Shown: positions 39,650-41,317 of the stretch, one piece after another
Layout of the letters: each line of letters begins with the position of its first letter
Position numbering within the stretch: position 1 is the first letter of the stretch
Origin: Planctomycetota bacterium
GTDB taxonomy: Bacteria > Planctomycetota > UBA1135 > GCA-002686595
Direction of reading: 5' to 3'
Assembly: GCA_030746555.1 (NCBI GenBank)
Contig: JASLMK010000016.1
Location: forward strand, 1 to 41,317
DNA: 41,317 nucleotides
Translations under genes and position numbers: made by a program
The notes under the pieces: generated by a model
The model's input: only the letters and a program-made list of their open reading frames with translations
What the model was told of the DNA's origin: nothing
The model's database searches: none

Positions 39650-40211
39650 CGCGCTCGATGAAGTGGCCGTCGCGCGTGTCGACGCGGATCTTCTCCCCAA
39701 CCTCGAGGTAGGGCGGCACCTGCACTTTCAGGCCGGTCTCGCAGACGGCCCCCTTCAGCTGGGCCTGGGCCGTGGCTCCCTTGATGGCCGGGTCGCACTC
39801 GACGACCCGCAGATCGACGCTCAGGGGCAGGGTGATGCTGACGACCTGCCCGTCGATCAGCATGGCCCGGAGCCCCTCGACACCGTCGAGCAGATAGAGG
39901 CGGTCGTCACCGAGGTCCCCGGCGTCGAAGCCGAACTGCTCGAAGGTCTCGTCGTCGATGAAGTGCCAGGTGGTGCCGTCGGAGTACATGAACGAGCACG
40001 GGTGCTGCTCGAGCTCCACCTCCTCGAACTTCTCGCCACCGCGGATCGACTCGTTCAGGAGCTGTCCGCTGATGAGGTTCTTCAGCCTGGTCTTCGCGAT
40101 CGTGTTCCCGCCCCGGGCCGTGGGCGTGCTGAAGGTGACCGCGGTAATCACCATCGGGGCGCCCTTGAACTGGATGCAGACCCCGCGCTTGAACTGGTTG
40201 GACTCGATCAT
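39639..40211 (-). CDS. Translation elongation factor P-like protein with YeiP/EfpL-type loop
   Basis: The 190-residue protein has the three EF-P domains: an N-terminal KOW-like part (residues 1-65), a central OB domain with CSFMYSDGTTWHFIDDETFEQ, and a C-terminal OB domain ending AQLKGAVCETGLKVQVPPYLEVGEKIRVDTRDGHF. EF-P relieves ribosome stalling at proline stretches. The tip loop of domain I, where E. coli EF-P has the modified Lys 34 in KPGKG, reads STPTARGGNT, with Arg at position 33. That is the loop form of E. coli YeiP/EfpL rather than of EF-P with a lysine. ATG 40211 is chosen over an upstream frame to 40262; it lies 10 bp after mutM. Confidence 0.9.
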   Translation of the reverse strand: MIESNQFKRGVCIQFKGAPMVITAVTFSTPTARGGNTIAKTRLKNLISGQLLNESIRGGEKFEEVELEQHPCSFMYSDGTTWHFIDDETFEQFGFDAGDLGDDRLYLLDGVEGLRAMLIDGQVVSITLPLSVDLRVVECDPAIKGATAQAQLKGAVCETGLKVQVPPYLEVGEKIRVDTRDGHFIERVKS

Positions 40212-40220
40212 CGCGGCGAG

Positions 40221-40226
40221 ATCATA
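40221..40226 (-). promoter_or_regulatory. Putative -10 box (TATGAT) for the EF-P gene
   Basis: On the minus strand TATGAT ends 9 nt before ATG 40211 and overlaps the last codons of mutM. It could let the EF-P gene be transcribed apart from mutM. Confidence 0.35.
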
Positions 40227-41064
40227 GCGCCCGCGGGGCGCGCTGGCAGCGCGGGCAGACATGGGTTCCGCGCTGGGCGACGACGAGCCGGCGCACCGGG
40301 GTGCCGCACGAGCGGCATGGCTTCCCCTGACGACCGTAGACCTGGAACTGGTCCTGGAACCTGCCCGGTCTGCCCTCTGGCGTGCGGTAGAAGGTGTCGA
40401 AGCTGGAGCCGTCGTGGGCGATGGCCTCCCGCAAGGTGGCGATGATCTCGCCGTGCAATCGCACGGCCGAGCGCGCGGCGATGCGATCGCTCCGGCGCAG
40501 GGGATGGAGCCGTGCGCGGTGCAGGGCCTCGTCCACGTAGATGTTCCCCAGGCCGCTGATGAAGCTCTGGTCGAGGAGCAGGGGCTTCAGCGCCCGGCGA
40601 CGCGAGCGCAGGGCCGCGTGGAGCCAGGAGCCGGTGAAGGACCTCCCCAGGGGTTCGGGGCCCAGGGACGCCAGAGCATCTGAAGCGCACTCGGCGAACC
40701 CCAGGTGCCCGAACTTGCGGACGTCCGAGAAGCGCAGAGCCCGACCTCCGGACAGGAGCAGGCGCACGCGCTCGTGGGGTCCCCGGCCGCTGGAAGCCCC
40801 CTCGACGTGCAAGCGGCCGCTCATGCGCAGGTGGCACAGCAGGTGTCCGGCGGAGTCGCCCGCGCGCTCGAGGTCACAGACCGCGTACTTGCCCCGGCGC
40901 CAGATCCTGCCGATCCTCGTCCCCACGACCGCCCGTCGGAAGTCCCGGGGACGCACGCCGCCCAGGCTGCGCTCCCACCAGACGCGCAGGCCCTCGATCC
41001 GGCGCCCGCGGAGTGCGGGTCGCAGCAGGCGCACGACGGTCTCGACCTCGGGCAGCTCGGGCAT
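40222..41064 (-). CDS. mutM: Formamidopyrimidine-DNA glycosylase
   Basis: The 280-residue enzyme removes 8-oxoguanine and formamidopyrimidines from DNA and cuts the strand by beta/delta elimination. The N-terminal MPELPEVETV carries the catalytic Pro 2 and Glu 3 after Met removal. K59 in RRGKYAV matches the conserved Lys. The helix-two-turn-helix has SFISGLGNIYVDEALHRARLHP, and GSSFDTFYRTPEGRPG is the lesion-recognition loop region. The C-terminal zinc finger has CRSC and CPRC. All family features are present and the length is normal. The gene is upstream of the EF-P gene on the same strand, 10 bp apart. A TAGACT box ends 8 nt before the ATG. Confidence 0.96.
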   Translation of the reverse strand: MPELPEVETVVRLLRPALRGRRIEGLRVWWERSLGGVRPRDFRRAVVGTRIGRIWRRGKYAVCDLERAGDSAGHLLCHLRMSGRLHVEGASSGRGPHERVRLLLSGGRALRFSDVRKFGHLGFAECASDALASLGPEPLGRSFTGSWLHAALRSRRRALKPLLLDQSFISGLGNIYVDEALHRARLHPLRRSDRIAARSAVRLHGEIIATLREAIAHDGSSFDTFYRTPEGRPGRFQDQFQVYGRQGKPCRSCGTPVRRLVVAQRGTHVCPRCQRAPRAL

Positions 41065-41072
41065 CCCCCGCG

Positions 41073-41078
41073 AGTCTA
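41073..41078 (-). promoter_or_regulatory. Putative -10 box (TAGACT) for leaderless mutM transcript
   Basis: On the minus strand TAGACT ends 8 nt before the mutM ATG at 41064. It is the same hexamer as before rpsA and the gene at 39167. Confidence 0.4.
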
Positions 41079-41100
41079 GCGACCGCGCCCAGCGCCGGGG

Positions 41101-41317
41101 TCAGATGACGTGCTGCACGCCGAGGAGCTCGTAGAGGCGGTTCTTGATCTCGCCGTACTCGGGGCTGCCGAGGTCCCTGGGATGCTCGAGCCCCACCTCG
41201 ACGATCTCGGCGATGCGACCGGGCCTGGAGGTGAACACGACGATGCGGTCGGCGATCTGGATCGACTCGTCCACGTCATGGGTCACGAACAGGATCGTGT
41301 TCCGTTCCTGCCGCCAG
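41101..41317 (-). CDS. ABC transporter ATP-binding protein, 3' end only (SsuB/TauB-like)
   Basis: Only the last about 72 residues are in the window, read from the right edge to a TGA at 41101-41103. They contain the H-loop TILFVTHDVDES, where the His senses the gamma phosphate, followed by IQIADRIVVFTSRPGRIAEI. The Asp-Glu-Ser/Ala and the SRPGRI sequence are typical of the nitrate/sulfonate/taurine group of importers (SsuB, TauB, NrtD). The C-terminus ends with a short helix (IKNRLYELLG). No permease or binding protein is in the window; they should lie beyond the right edge. The substrate is not known. Confidence 0.85.
   Translation of the reverse strand, partial: WRQERNTILFVTHDVDESIQIADRIVVFTSRPGRIAEIVEVGLEHPRDLGSPEYGEIKNRLYELLGVQHVI

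Noticed and set aside
38954-39700. A 248-codon minus-strand open frame through repeat copy 2 and the gene at 39167.
   Set aside because: It overlaps two well-supported genes (39167-39649 plus and the EF-P gene) in other frames and has no family features.

Overview
The window is very GC-rich DNA, roughly 70 % by eye, and densely coded on both strands. It looks like a chromosomal segment from a Gram-negative bacterium, most likely a member of the Planctomycetota. The reasons are an LpxH-type lipid A hydrolase, many lipoprotein and Sec signal peptides, a DUF1573 lipoprotein, HEAT-repeat secreted proteins, a six-domain ribosomal protein S1 with an acidic tail, and an EF-P with a YeiP/EfpL-like loop. 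Myxococcota or Acidobacteriota cannot be excluded from sequence alone. No tRNA, rRNA, CRISPR array, phage gene or transposase gene was seen.

Layout. 1-953 is the start of a gene leaving the left edge on the minus strand. 1049-8057 is a plus-strand run: an FHA-like membrane-anchored protein, a degenerate GGDEF protein, an NtrC-type sigma-54 activator, LpxH, cytidylate kinase, a PlsC-type acyltransferase and ribosomal protein S1. 8065-11482 holds a lipoprotein, a DUF1573 lipoprotein and a membrane-anchored SGNH hydrolase. 11593-16812 holds an ArsC-like protein, a HEAT/GATase-like protein, a DUF72 protein, a MORN-repeat protein and an overlapping JAMM peptidase. Then come HtpG, a large secreted protein of unknown function, a glutamate-cysteine ligase family enzyme and two small exported proteins. 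24280-28319 is a compact molybdenum hydroxylase operon: a Tat-exported 2Fe-2S subunit, a Mo subunit, a FAD subunit with a likely extra 4Fe-4S site, and a small Cys-rich protein. The right part holds a DUF3108 protein, a Leu/Phe/Val dehydrogenase, two exported proteins, a Ser-rich TPR protein, a galactokinase-like GHMP kinase, a GNAT enzyme, a YhhQ-type transporter, EF-P, MutM and the end of an ABC ATPase.

Two signals are not explained by genes. First, two copies of a 204-bp sequence (28316-28519 and 38954-39157) are about 95 % identical, have imperfect terminal inverted repeats and are bounded by CTAG on both sides. They look like a small non-autonomous mobile element (MITE-like). The first copy appears to have split one CTAG that once served two convergent genes as overlapping stop codons. 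Second, at least eleven genes have a TANNNT hexamer ending 6-9 nt before the start codon, the spacing expected of a -10 box for leaderless mRNAs. The two signals meet at 39155-39160, where the element's terminal CTAG forms half of such a -10 box.

Convergent neighbours here usually abut or overlap (9159/9160, 18746-18774, 35199/35206, 38074/38081, 39639-39649). The pair around 22891-22998 is instead separated by a perfect 13-bp hairpin.
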